From positions 1 to 64,000 of the forward strand of contig SNVD02002494.1 in assembly GCA_013180625.2 (NCBI GenBank): a stretch of DNA of 64,000 bases, written 5' to 3'. Within the stretch, counting starts at the first letter, position 1. Each line of letters starts with the position of its first letter. The DNA comes from Boswellia sacra (lineage: Eukaryota; Streptophyta; Magnoliopsida; Sapindales; Burseraceae). Made by a program: the position numbers and the translations under genes. This document shows positions 45,638 through 55,925 of this stretch, one piece after another. The notes beneath the pieces were generated by a model that saw only the letters and a program-made list of their open reading frames with translations, made no database searches and was not told the origin of the DNA.

Positions 45638-47339
45638 TGTTAGCCCCTAAGGCTACATGATAATTTTGATGATAACAATACACATTGATTAATTAAGATT
45701 TACTAACATGTTTATTTATGTGCAAGATTAAGATCATTGAAATAATTGTAAAATCAAGAAGAGGCTTATTAAAAATGAAGTGTTGAAGCTAAGGAGAAGA
45801 CTACATGTTAAAGGCACCAAAGTTTAAGAACAAGGATTGACTCAAGGAATGTGACACATGAGTAATGTGCAATCAATTGGTCATATATATCTCTACAAAT
45901 ATCCAAATGACATGATTCTTGAGCCTTTGGAAAGCTTACTCAATTTATAACATTTCATATGTTTTAATGAAATTCAAATTTCAAGTGCAAGGTTGTCCAA
46001 ATCATCATGCAAGTTGAAAGACAAATGGAAGCAGCTGACATTAGCACCGAATACTCCTTTGGACATATCTTGAGCTAGAAAAATCAAAATGACTTGATTC
46101 TTATGGCATTGGAAATATGACTTAATGAAGAACATTTCATATGTTTTGAATAAATTCAAATTTCAAATGGAAGGCTGACATAATTGACATGCAATTCGGT
46201 GGATTGACATAGAGAAGAAAACTCAACTCACATGAGCATCGAATGGTGTTTTGGCCATATCTTAAGATAGAGATATCCAAATGCTTTGATTCTTAATGTT
46301 TTGGAAATCTTATTCAAATATTAAGATCTTTTAAGTCTTGAAGAAATTCAAATTTCAAACGGAAGGCTGACAGAATTATCATTAAATTTGATAGACTGAC
46401 ACAAGAAAGAAAAATCAAGTCACATGAGCATGGAATGGTGTTTTGGCCATATCTTGAGCTACAGATATCCAAATGACTTGATTCTTGATGCGTTGGAAAG
46501 CTTATTCAAACTTACAAATCTTTTATGTTTTGCATAGTTTCAAATTTCAAACGGAACATTGACAAAAATGGCAGACAAAATTATGGTTTTTATGGTGGGC
46601 AGAAAATTTGGAGTTGGTGTCTTCACTTGTTCAAGTTCATCTCATTTGCCTATAAAAGGAGCCCTTCTCCCATGCAGTTCAAGAAGAGCAAGAGAAGCAT
46701 CTATCAAGCAAAAAACAAGAGAAATATCAAGTCTAGAGAGCTTTTATATTCTTTATCTACTCTTTGAAGAGAGTTGTACTTTTGTTGTAAAAATTATCTT
46801 TGTTCTTGTATTGTGGTGAGAGTGAGATCTTCTTGTAAAGGATAAAAGTTATCCTTGAGAGAACTCTTTCCTTGGTGAGTTTGTTCATCAAGAAGAACTC
46901 TTGGTGTGGTGTTATCAAGAGTTGAAGGAAGTTGCCTTGGTGAGGTTGTTCATCAAGAAGAACTCTTGGTGTGGTGTTATCAAGAGTTGGAAGAAAAAGT
47001 CTTGGTGAGGTTGTTCATCAAGCAAGTTGTAAAGATTTCTACAACGTAGTGGAAAGCTTAGATCGTGGAGCTAGGAGCCCGTGGATGTAGGCAAGGTTTG
47101 CCGAACCACGTAAATTGAGTTTGCACTCTCTCTATCCCTTATCTCTTTATATTTAGTTGCATTTGTGATTGTTCTTTATTGCTATTCTCTTGATTGCATT
47201 CTATTTTCATCTTCTTCATCTTTATTCTCAAAGAAAGAGTTAAATAATTTTGAACTTTCAAGAAAAGTTTTCTAAATCCGTTTTGATAAATAAAAACCCA
47301 ATTCACCCCCCCTCTTGGGTTGCCATACGTGGGTCAACA
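45638..47339 (+). repeat. 3' LTR of the SIRE-like copia (1702 bases)
   Basis: It runs from TGTTAGCCCCTAAGGC to GTGGGTCAACA. It differs from the 5' LTR by many substitutions (for example 'gattaattaagattt' against 'gattcattgtgattt') and by two fewer 66-bp units. This indicates an old insertion or LTRs from two different elements. Confidence 0.9.
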
Positions 47340-47340
47340 A

Positions 47341-47440
47341 GGCTGGCATGCCAATGCTCGGAGTGCAAATGCAAAAACATGTGGGGCAGTTATGAGTGCA
47401 GCTATAGGGGTGGATTATTGTACATGCAAGAGCATGACAC
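47341..47440 (+). pseudogene. Vacuolar sorting receptor fragment (EGF-like domain)
   Basis: Vacuolar sorting receptors carry soluble cargo to the plant vacuole and have Cys-rich EGF-like repeats before the membrane span. Here the frame reads [20 protein letters not shown] and [10 protein letters not shown], matching the calcium-binding EGF repeat of that family. Two expected cysteines are altered: Tyr follows YEC where Cys is usual, and Tyr stands after HDT. The piece starts at the copia LTR boundary and ends where SIN3-like sequence begins, so it is only about 30 residues. The rest of the receptor is absent. Confidence 0.82.
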
Positions 47441-47822
47441 CTATGATTTTGATGAAACTTGACCCTAGTATTGATGAAGTCCCTCCATCAGAGGTATGAT
47501 TTTACAGTTTTGACAACTATGAAATCTTTCTTGATGTAGAAGTCACCAACTGAGAGAACAATGGATTATTTATTTTTGCGTTCTGATGTTAAATATGTAA
47601 TTGGTTTCTCAGGGTGGTGATCTTGCAAAACCTGCTCCATTAGCTAATGGAGTTTTTAAAGATGGTGCTAAGTTCAATAAATATCATGAAGAATCTGTTA
47701 GGTCCTCCAAAATTGAAAAAGAAGAGGGTGAGTTATCACCCAATAGAGATTTTGAAGAAGATAATTTTGGAATTTATGGGGATGCTTGTATGAGGGCTAC
47801 GTTTAAGGCAAAACATGGATAA
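47437..47822 (+). pseudogene. SIN3-like corepressor fragment, two exons and an intron
   Basis: SIN3 is the scaffold of histone deacetylase complexes. Exon one (to 47493) reads [13 protein letters not shown] and ends at a GTATGA donor. The intron ends TTTCTCAG at 47612. Exon two (47613-47822) reads GGDLAKPAPLANGVFKDG, then KIEKEEGELSPNRDFEEDNF and IYGDACMRATFKAKHG before TAA. The EEGELSPN..DFEEDNF text is characteristic of the central acidic part of plant SIN3-like proteins. A retained intron means capture was at DNA level. It joins the receptor fragment out of frame, so any product would be a short chimera. No paired amphipathic helix domain is included. Confidence 0.85.
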
Positions 47823-48443
47823 TTTTGTTTACCAAGTTTTTTGTAAATTTACTTATCAAATGATTAAAATATGTGAAGGTTGTTGAACTATCTAACTGAC
47901 ATGTTGTTTAACTGTTTGATTATAACATGCTGAATAGTGTGGATGGTGATTGCATTATATTTGATTTTTTTGGATTATGATTGAACCATTATATGAGATA
48001 TTTTTGTATTTGATTTGATTTTATTATATTCATTGAATGAATGGTTACAAAATTATAACAAAACATTTTTCTGAAACAGGTTAATTATTTCGTAAACAGC
48101 AAATAAATATAGAATAGCACAAGAAGCGAAACTTTGAAAAACATTTGCTAACTATTTACGGCAGTTTTCTGGTCGACACAAAAAAAATTTCCTAACTATT
48201 TACGGTGATTTCCCATCAACCCACGATAGCTGTACAAAAATTGTATAAAAACTTTTTACGGCGGTTTTTTGTCCGTCGTAAATAGTAACTTTTTACTGTG
48301 GTTTTATGTCCGCCGTAAAAATGTGTGATAATTGTCAATCCTGCTTCGTCGCTTGTTTTTTGCGTCGAACAACTGAACCGTCGTAAAAGATTATTTACGG
48401 CGGTTTTGGCCCGCCGTAAATAATCTTTCCTGTTGTAGTGTTA

Positions 48444-49029
48444 ACAAACATAATCAAGAAAGGATTTGTTACTAATAATTTGGTTTGCCCTCAACGAGAT
48501 GAGTTCTTTTTTTTGTTTGGTAAATAATCCCATATTTTTACAACTTTTTTTGAAGAGGACAACTATAGCCAAAAACCAATGTTCAAATGGATTGGGTATA
48601 GGCATAAAAATATGTGCATATAAGAATTAAAACTTGTAAGATTAATAAAAAAAATAAATCTATTATGAATTAATAATTAAAACGGTGATCAAACGATATT
48701 AATAATAATTAAATTTTAGTTTCTCACAGCACTGTAGATCATACATAAAGCGAGGATGATATTTTTCACCACAATTCAAGATACCATTATCAGTTGTTTT
48801 TGCCAATAATGATTTCTGTATAATATAAAAGTACTAATATTAGGTAAGAATTATTAAAATAGCAGAACGAAAAAAATTATACTATTTTATCAAGACATGC
48901 ATTATAATATAAGAAAATTCCAAGAGCACTTCGATTTGAAGCTCTTCAATCGCTGTATATGTATAAAATTCAACAAATGTACATATTATCTATGACATAA
49001 ACCAATAAACAAATATTAGAGACAATTCA
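48444..49029. other. AT-rich DNA, no gene recognised
   Basis: No coding sequence, terminal repeats or simple array are evident. Confidence 0.5.
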
Positions 49030-50470
49030 TTACAAACAAAGATGACTATTTTTGAAAATTAAACTTTACTCAGCCCACTATTTTGACTATGGCATCACTA
49101 ACCAAAATATCAAGAAATTAAAATTTTGTTAACAAAATTATAAAATTATTTATATTTTAGCATACTTAATATGAGAAACATAATTACATAAATTATACCA
49201 AGTGACTTGTCAAATTTGTTCTAAAACAATGTCCAATCATCCTTATTGATTGGATGTATTGTCACAAATCGACCAACCTTAAACTGAGAATTTTGTTTCT
49301 TGAGCAAAATATTAGTACCAATTGATATCTGATGTGGAATATGTGCTGAATATTTTGTTCACTTTGTTTGATTTGGACTTTGGGCATTGAGGAGTCTCCA
49401 TCAAGTCTCTCATTCTCTTCAATGTTATCATCCTACAAAGAAATAAAATTTGGATATTATAATTTCATGTGATTTGTTGAAAAATATAAAAAATACTTTT
49501 GAAAATAAACATATACCTCATCCTGAAGTTCGTGTTTCATTCCAAGATGTGTTACAATAGGGCAATCCTCAATATCAACAAGACCTAATAATTTCATCTT
49601 GTTTACCATTGACTCAATAATGTTGCCAACTCTACAATCATTGGAGTTATCATAGTTGGAGGAATCTGTCATAGTTTTTTTTTAAGTCAAGATCACCATC
49701 TGTATCAACATCATCTTTCTAGATGAGATAATGACTACATCAGGTTCATTAAGTTTTGGGCATTTATATGGATTTTGGAATTCGTCCTTGCTATTTTTTG
49801 AATCATCCATAATTATTTTTGGTTTCCAAGATCAAGTTGAATATGCTCAAGTAATTCAATTATATGTGCATTTTCAATCACTATTTTTTGGATGTCCTTC
49901 AAATTGGCATTAAATTGTACCTTTAATGCTGAAAGTTTACCTTCACAACAACATTTATAAGGGGCAACTCTTTCAGCTTGTACTAGAACCTAAATACAGT
50001 TAAAATTTAATTTAATTAGTAATTAAAAATATAAAATAAAAAAAACTAAAAGTAGTGTTCATTACCTTAGAACTCTCTATTTGGTTGTGTCAATCAAGTC
50101 AGAACATAATTTGTCTAATCTTTCACTCTGTCTACAATAAAAAGGGAGATAGTTAAAACACCAAATGACCCAGTTTCTCATAACCACAATGTTGATATCG
50201 ACTAACATACATAGGTATTGGGGACTAACAAATGTTTGTGGATGTAGGACAAAGTAATGTACCTAAATCAAACAATATAAGGTATCTTTTAAATTCATCA
50301 ATTATGGTCACATCATGTAACTATGCTTCTGTATCTTTAATAGGAATTCCTCTAAAACTAGTGAAATTTTGGATCATAAATTTGCAACATTAGTAGCTAA
50401 CCCATCAAACCCAAATCTTGTACATCTATCTTGAATGCCCATTATGTTTGTAAAAATTGTGGAACGTAAC
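49030..50470 (-). pseudogene. Decayed multi-exon gene, probably transposon-associated
   Basis: Minus-strand pieces read, in order: NIMGIQDRCTRFGFDGLA (about 50440); IDEFKRYLILFDLGTLLCPT (about 50300); then, with a frame change, VDINIVVMRNWVIWCFNYLP and ERLDKLCSDLIDT (about 50200-50060). A later piece reads VLVQAERVAPYKCCCEG (49990) with a helical tail. MTDSSNYDNSNDCRVGNIIE starts at 49672 and ends at a GTATAT donor near 49516; an acidic DDNIEENERLDGDSS follows at 49430. The FLGTLLCPT..VDI..NW pattern recalls the N-terminal part of plant proteins linked to Ulp1-type MULEs. That link is from memory and is weak. Confidence 0.35.
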
Positions 50471-51029
50471 TTAGGGGGCAATTGTTTTTTTTTTTTTTTT
50501 TGTCTAACATGTGAATAAGTCTGAATTAAACTAAAATTTGAATAGGTTTGAATATAAAAATCTGAATGATATTTTTTTCATTTATTTTAATATCTGAATG
50601 GACATATGTGAAAACTAATGGTTTTACAGATATATCCCTATTTATATATATTATTTTCACTTCTGATTTTATTTCATATAGTAAAAATATTTGTATACTA
50701 ATAGTTATTATGAATTTAATTTATTTAAATGTGTATGTCTGGGTAATGAAGTTATTTTTTATAAAAGAATTTGATATATGAATAAGTTAAATGATCATAA
50801 ATTAATGTTAAAAATATATAGAGAATTGTAATATAAAATTATTTAGAAATAATAATAATATTCCAAAATTAAAATATTAGGCTATGCATAAATTGATCAT
50901 ACACGAATTTTATAAGGGCATTCAAGAGAATTAGAGGAGTAATAAATGATTCAGATATTTGCATTTTAATAAAATCTAAAATTTTTAGCTTTTTTATTCA
51001 GATGAAAATGATTTAGATTAATGTGGTAT

Positions 51030-52250
51030 TTGTTTTCTTCCACTTATCACTTAATACTTAAAGTATTTAGATTTAAATCTTAACTTTTTTTCCATTTAGC
51101 ACTTATTTTAAGTGATAAAACACTTAATTGAAAAAGTAAAAATTAATCACTTTTTCTAATCACGATTGTCTAAATGAGATGTTAAAAATTTTATGTCATA
51201 AATATCCCTACATATTAAAATAATATAAATTTTATCCAATTTTCTAATCATTATTGTCTAAATGAGGTGTTAAAAATTTTATTTCATAAAAATCCCTATA
51301 TGTTAAAATAATATAAATTTTATCAAATTTTTATTTATGAATATTATTTTAATTTATTAAAAGGTACAATTTTGGTATATTTGTGATTGTTTTAGTATTT
51401 ATTATCAAATTGTTATATTATTTATTACTATATTTATGATTACCATATTAAAGTACGATAAATATTTTTTATAATTGGTAAACTTTCATTTATTTCTATT
51501 AATATTTCAAATTAATTAGCTAATAATATATTGAATAATAACTATTGAAATTTTTTATATCATTATAAATAGCGCGTTTTAAAATAAATAATTTATTTGA
51601 TAGAATTTTATTATATATTATAGGGACAGTTTTATTAAAACTTCAAAAGTTATTTATTAGATTGATAAGCATATTTTATTTTATTTAATAGTATAAATTT
51701 AAAGTAAAATATTAATATTTAATATTGTCAGTTAAAAGATCATATTAGTTTTTTTTCTTTTTAAGTTTATGAAATGGAAAACACTTTAGTTAATAGAACT
51801 ATTCTTCTATGATTCAAAATATGATCCTCAAAATATAATGATTAAAATACTACTCTCATAATTTTTTTTATACAAATTGATATGGTTTAAACTTGATATA
51901 ATTGGAAGAATGAATTTTAAAAATTGATAATATTAATGATATAGAAGTTATGCAAAATATCATATGTGTTTATATAATATAATATTAACTATTTAAATGA
52001 AAAAGAATTTCTATTTAATTTTAGTTAATAATTATTTTTTAAAGGTTGTAAGAAATATAATATTAATTATTTAAATGTAAAAATTTTTGATTTAATTTTA
52101 TTAGCTATTTAATTTTTAATTGATTGTATAAATATAAATATAAATATAAACATTTTACATTTTAACAAGGGTAAAAAAGTCACATTAAAGATAAAATATT
52201 CTCTTACCACTTTTTAAGTGGTATTTAAAAAAGCAAACAAACATCCTATT
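51030..52250. mobile_element. Possible hAT-like MITE
   Basis: The left end GTGGTATTTGTTTTCTTCC and the reverse complement of the right end GGATGTTTGTTTGCTTTTTT are similar, each followed by a CACTTA phrase. The interior is very AT-rich and non-coding. No exact 8-bp target duplication was found. Confidence 0.3.
51154..51330. repeat. 88-bp tandem duplication
   Basis: Two units starting TTCTAATCA(C/T)(G/T)ATTGTCTAAATGAG share most bases through 'aatataaattttatc'. Copies are 51154-51241 and 51242-51330. Confidence 0.85.
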
Positions 52251-52259
52251 AAATGGTAT

Positions 52260-52358
52260 AAATGTGCCCATGCTATGCATATACAAGCAGCAATACATAT
52301 AAAGCATAAGTTTATTTCCTCTTAAATGTGCCCATGCTATGCATATACAAGCAGCAAT
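52260..52358. repeat. 35-bp direct repeat at 64-base spacing
   Basis: AAATGTGCCCATGCTATGCA with its continuation 'tatacaagcagcaat' occurs at 52260 and again at 52324 without change. Confidence 0.9.
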
Positions 52359-52359
52359 G

Positions 52360-53494
52360 CTAAAGAATTGATATCCACTATAACTATATTTACTTGTTTG
52401 CCCATACAATAGTAATAAATTACCATTTTGTGAGCAAGAAAATTTAGAATTCATGGACATAGAAATAATGAAATTCATTGAGAACAAAATAAATTATTAT
52501 ATAAGCACAACATATCATCTCAAAAGGCACACAAAGATGACCATCATGAATAGTATTTCTACACAATAAACTCCAAGAGAGACCATACAGAAATACAAGA
52601 ACCTTGCCATGTAATTTTACTTCGCTGACCTAGAGATCAAGACTCCGTTCTGACAATGATGTGTTGCAGGGTCTAGACTTTAAAAATATAAAAAACAAAA
52701 AAGTTTGAAGATGATGATGTTTATTACATGTTCTAAAAAGCTCAATGGAACTAAGTTTAGATGACATTCTAAATAGCAAGAAAAGCCAAGAAAATATCTT
52801 TTTACGACCCAGCTTACGCTATGGATACATAAACAATAAACAGAAAAGTAATTCTTAGACAAATAACTGACAACTTGTACTGAAATTTCATGCGTTTTTT
52901 CATTTATAGCTCAAATTTTAGAGTTCAAGGAGGCTAAACGACTCCTAAATGATGTCTTCTTTATATGCAATTAGTATAACAGAAGCAGTTGGTCGACGAC
53001 AAAGGTAAGAATAACAATCACCTTACTTTGTTTCTCATTGACTAATTTCAATTCTTTTTTCCTAAAATCCTCAAAGCAAATATTCTATTTTTTAATATTT
53101 AAATTTTCTATAATTTTTCTCTAACTTGGCTGAATTTAGAGATATTTTCAGTAGATTGATCTCAGGAATTAAAAAAGTTTTACATTCATGTTGTAGATTC
53201 ACGGAAAAGACTCTTAAAATAATTTTCAAAGAAGCGACAATATTTTTTTTCTGGAATAATTATTTTCCTAATCTCAAATATTAGGCATTTGAAAAATAAA
53301 TTTCCATGTTTTACTACTTGTATCATCGTGGAATTTTTAACAAGACATTTAAAATCAAGAATCAATAGAGATCATTAGAGAGGAAAAAAAAAAAGAGCAC
53401 AATAATTGTATCACTAAAGTGGTAAGATAAAAATGGAATTTTTCAATGGTAATGGAAATTATTTTTTGATTTATTTTTTGTGAACATGAAGAAC
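52360..53494. other. AT-rich DNA, no gene recognised
   Basis: Only short chance frames are seen. No transposon ends were found. Confidence 0.5.
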
Positions 53495-53504
53495 AATTTT
53501 TATG

Positions 53505-53623
53505 CCCCCAGGGCATTGGTTCAAGTGGTAAAGCTTGAACCCAAGATGTGTGGCCGAAGATATGTGGTTAGGCGCACGATCGCAGGTTCAAGTCACGCAA
53601 AAAAAAAAAAAAAGAAGAAGAAA
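53505..53623 (+). mobile_element. tRNA-derived SINE with perfect target duplication
   Basis: The 119-base unit starts CCCCCAGGGCATTGGTTCAA. It contains A-box-like TGGTTCAAGTGGTAAAGC and B-box-like GCAGGTTCAAGTCACGC, the internal RNA polymerase III promoter boxes inherited from a tRNA, and ends in about 15 A then GAAGAAGAAAA. The flanks carry the same 10 bases, AATTTTTATG, at 53495-53504 and 53624-53633. That is the mark of L1-type retrotransposition. It cannot move without a partner LINE. Confidence 0.92.
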
Positions 53624-53633
53624 AATTTTTATG

Positions 53634-55144
53634 GATATTACAACGTGCAACGTTATTACAGTAGCACATACTCGTCAAGTGACCCGACCATTTCCTCAAA
53701 CCAAAATAAAAAAGAATTTAAGCATACGTAGGAAAGTTTCACAATTCTCATTATCTACTTCAAAGATAATCAAATACACATCATTATTACAACCCATTTT
53801 AATGTCTTTTTCACTTTCGTCTATATTTTATTTTCACTTTGTTCACATGATCAGAAGGAAATTATATCAAGAATTGACATGGACAAATGATCAAACACAT
53901 AGAGAACAAAGTGAAAAACAAAGAACTTCAATGCAAATCAAAACCAAATAACTTTAGTTAAAGCCCTCACAAATTGAACAAGCAATAAAATAGTAAAATA
54001 TATACAACCCTATCAAAAACTCCTATCAAACATTCAAAAAAAGAAATATATATATATAGACACACACGTGTGTATTGTTGGTTGTTATCATGTATTCATC
54101 GAGAAGGAGGATCCAAATGCCAAACTTCTTGCTAATACATTGTTCTTCGGATTCAGAATCACATCTCTTTCTTCGTTGAAAGTGAACCCTAGCCTTAACA
54201 CTTTAGGGTTAATTGTATTTTCAGGTTTGATTTAGTTTTTTAAGAAAATAAAATAAAAATATATAATGAAATAATATTTTTATAATCAATGAAATCGATT
54301 GTCTTTCTTTTTACACATATTTTGAATTTAATTTAATTTTAAATATAACCTTATATTAAACATAATTTTTTTGGACCTTTAAATTTTGGAATGTATTGAT
54401 ACATGTGACGAGCTACAGCCAGATCCACTATATTTTATGTGTTGCTTAATGTGTTTATAAGAGTCATTTTGGACACACAATATAAGAAGAAATTAATGTA
54501 AAATTCTAAAAATATATGCCAAGTTCAAGTTCATTTTAACCAAAGAATACATTCTCAAACAAAGATCCCCTCCTCATCTCATTTCTACTTTATTTTTGCA
54601 AGCCTGTGATTGGTAGTTGTAAAAAATTTATTAATAAAGAGAGAGAATATATACACATCTTAATCATTTATTAATATTAAATCCACGCGTCACCAGATCA
54701 TTTAAACCTGAGGCAAAATTTGACCAATAGAGGATTTTGGTTTACATTCTCTCATAAAAGAATCTACCACAAATATTGTCAAATTCATATCTCTAGCTTG
54801 TACAATTTCATTTAGAAATCTAACTTGGATGTCTTTGTTACAAAGCATTAATCGGATGAATTTGCGGTGTTTAATTGTTTTTTACGTTACAATATATATT
54901 ATATGTATTGTTTTCCTTTATCTAATTCTAATGTATAACAGTTTTGTGCGCAATATTTTAGTCCTTGAGTGAATATTAAAATTATTATTCCATATCAAAA
55001 GATGTATCAATTTGTGTCACTTGTTATGTGGATAATAAAATGATTTGGTGAGTGATATGGTAATAACATGTCAACTCATAAAAAATTTGGAATAATATTT
55101 TTTAGAAGAGTTATAATATTACTCTTTTTATGTTACTCTTATAA
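53634..55144. other. AT-rich DNA, no gene recognised
   Basis: A TA/CA microsatellite lies near 54040-54070. The segment 54740-54985 is related to 57835-58060 and is listed separately. Confidence 0.5.
54740..54985. repeat. Dispersed repeat, diverged copy of 57835-58060
   Basis: It shares 'acattctc..ataaaagaatc.accataaatattgtcaa', 'ggatgtctttgttacaaagcat' and 'acaatatatattatatgtattgtttt', in the same order, with 57835-58060. A third, partial copy is at 58680. Confidence 0.8.
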
Positions 55145-55152
55145 TCAATATC

Positions 55153-55917
55153 CAGTGGCGGACTCATAAATTTTTTTTAAAGGCAACATATAGTGTAGAA
55201 TTAATATAAATATAAGTAACTAAATATAATAATTAAGATTTTATTATATTTAAAATAATTTTCAGATAAATTAAAAATTAGATAATTTTTTCATTTTTGA
55301 ACACACACACATAAGACTAAAGTAATATATTATAGTTTCAAGAAAAAATTTCCTAACATATACATTAGTTCTAAAAGTCTTTTGATTATACTTGAATTTA
55401 TATCTTTAAATAATATTGTTTTAGCACTTTCTATGAGAGTTAAACGTATTTAATATTTGGAATCTGATATGATCTATAATTAGATATTTTATTTTTTTAT
55501 AATATTTCATTATCTAAATTTAAGATTCTATATAAATCAATATATTGATGATGAACTAAGTTCAAAGAATAAATATAAGAATTTAGATTGATGTAATATA
55601 GAGCAGATAATCTTTCAAATATATTATGATTATGTATATTTTAAAGGCCTTTCAAATAAATTGAGTGAATAAATATATCTTGACATTTTAATCATCCAAT
55701 AACGTAAAATAGGGGTACATGAATGAACCCACTTAACTATATTAGGATTTAAAAAAAAAATAATACCTAAAGTTAATGATGAACCTAAGGGTAGGAGGGT
55801 ATATTTGTTAAAATTTGGAATTTTTTAAGGCTATCTTTGCAACTGTTAAAACTTACAGGATATAAGAGAATTTAAATACCTGGCCCCCACGCCAATCACA
55901 ACATAGGTCTGCCTATG
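55153..55917. mobile_element. hAT-like MITE with perfect 8-bp TSD
   Basis: The left end is CAGTGGCGGACTCAT; the reverse complement of the right end is CATAGGCAGACCTAT. Flanks are identical, TCAATATC at 55145-55152 and 55918-55925. An 8-bp duplication is the hAT signature. The 765-base interior is AT-rich and non-coding. It is the same family as 60817-61428. Confidence 0.85.
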
Positions 55918-55925
55918 TCAATATC

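Larger units (their letters stand above)
40406..47339 (+). mobile_element. SIRE-like Ty1/copia retrotransposon, RT/RNase H deleted
   Basis: LTRs at 40406-42265 and 45638-47339 flank gag, protease, integrase and the first residues of RT. Most of RT and all of RNase H are missing, so the element is non-autonomous. The LTR length, the gag wording and repeated AAAAAGGGGAGA tracts near the 3' end suggest the SIRE/Maximus group. The left flank GATGA (40401-40405) is not repeated on the right, where AGGCT follows. The two flanks also belong to different sequences (Tekay pol and a CACTA element), so the structure is rearranged. Confidence 0.9.
47340..48440. mobile_element. Right part of a CACTA element carrying fused gene fragments
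   Basis: The right terminus reads, in reverse complement, CACTACAACAGGAAAGATT at 48440. Subterminal copies of TTTACGGCGG and CGCCGTAAA fill 48150-48430, the same family as the element at 26318-30696. The left terminus is missing: the sequence begins abruptly at the copia LTR. The interior holds vacuolar sorting receptor and SIN3-like pieces. The 3 bases after the end are TTA; no partner is available. Confidence 0.75.

Noticed and set aside
40406..48440. The copia element as a vehicle that itself captured the sorting-receptor fragment.
   Set aside because: The fragment lies outside the LTR end at 47339, so it belongs to the flanking CACTA sequence.
53505..53600. A functional tRNA gene.
   Set aside because: Only A- and B-box-like parts are present, with no cloverleaf pairing; an A tail and a TSD mark it as a SINE.
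53535..53951. Open frame of 138 codons overlapping another of 83 codons (53480-53731).
   Set aside because: Both run through a SINE and its A tail (poly-Lys), so they are chance frames.
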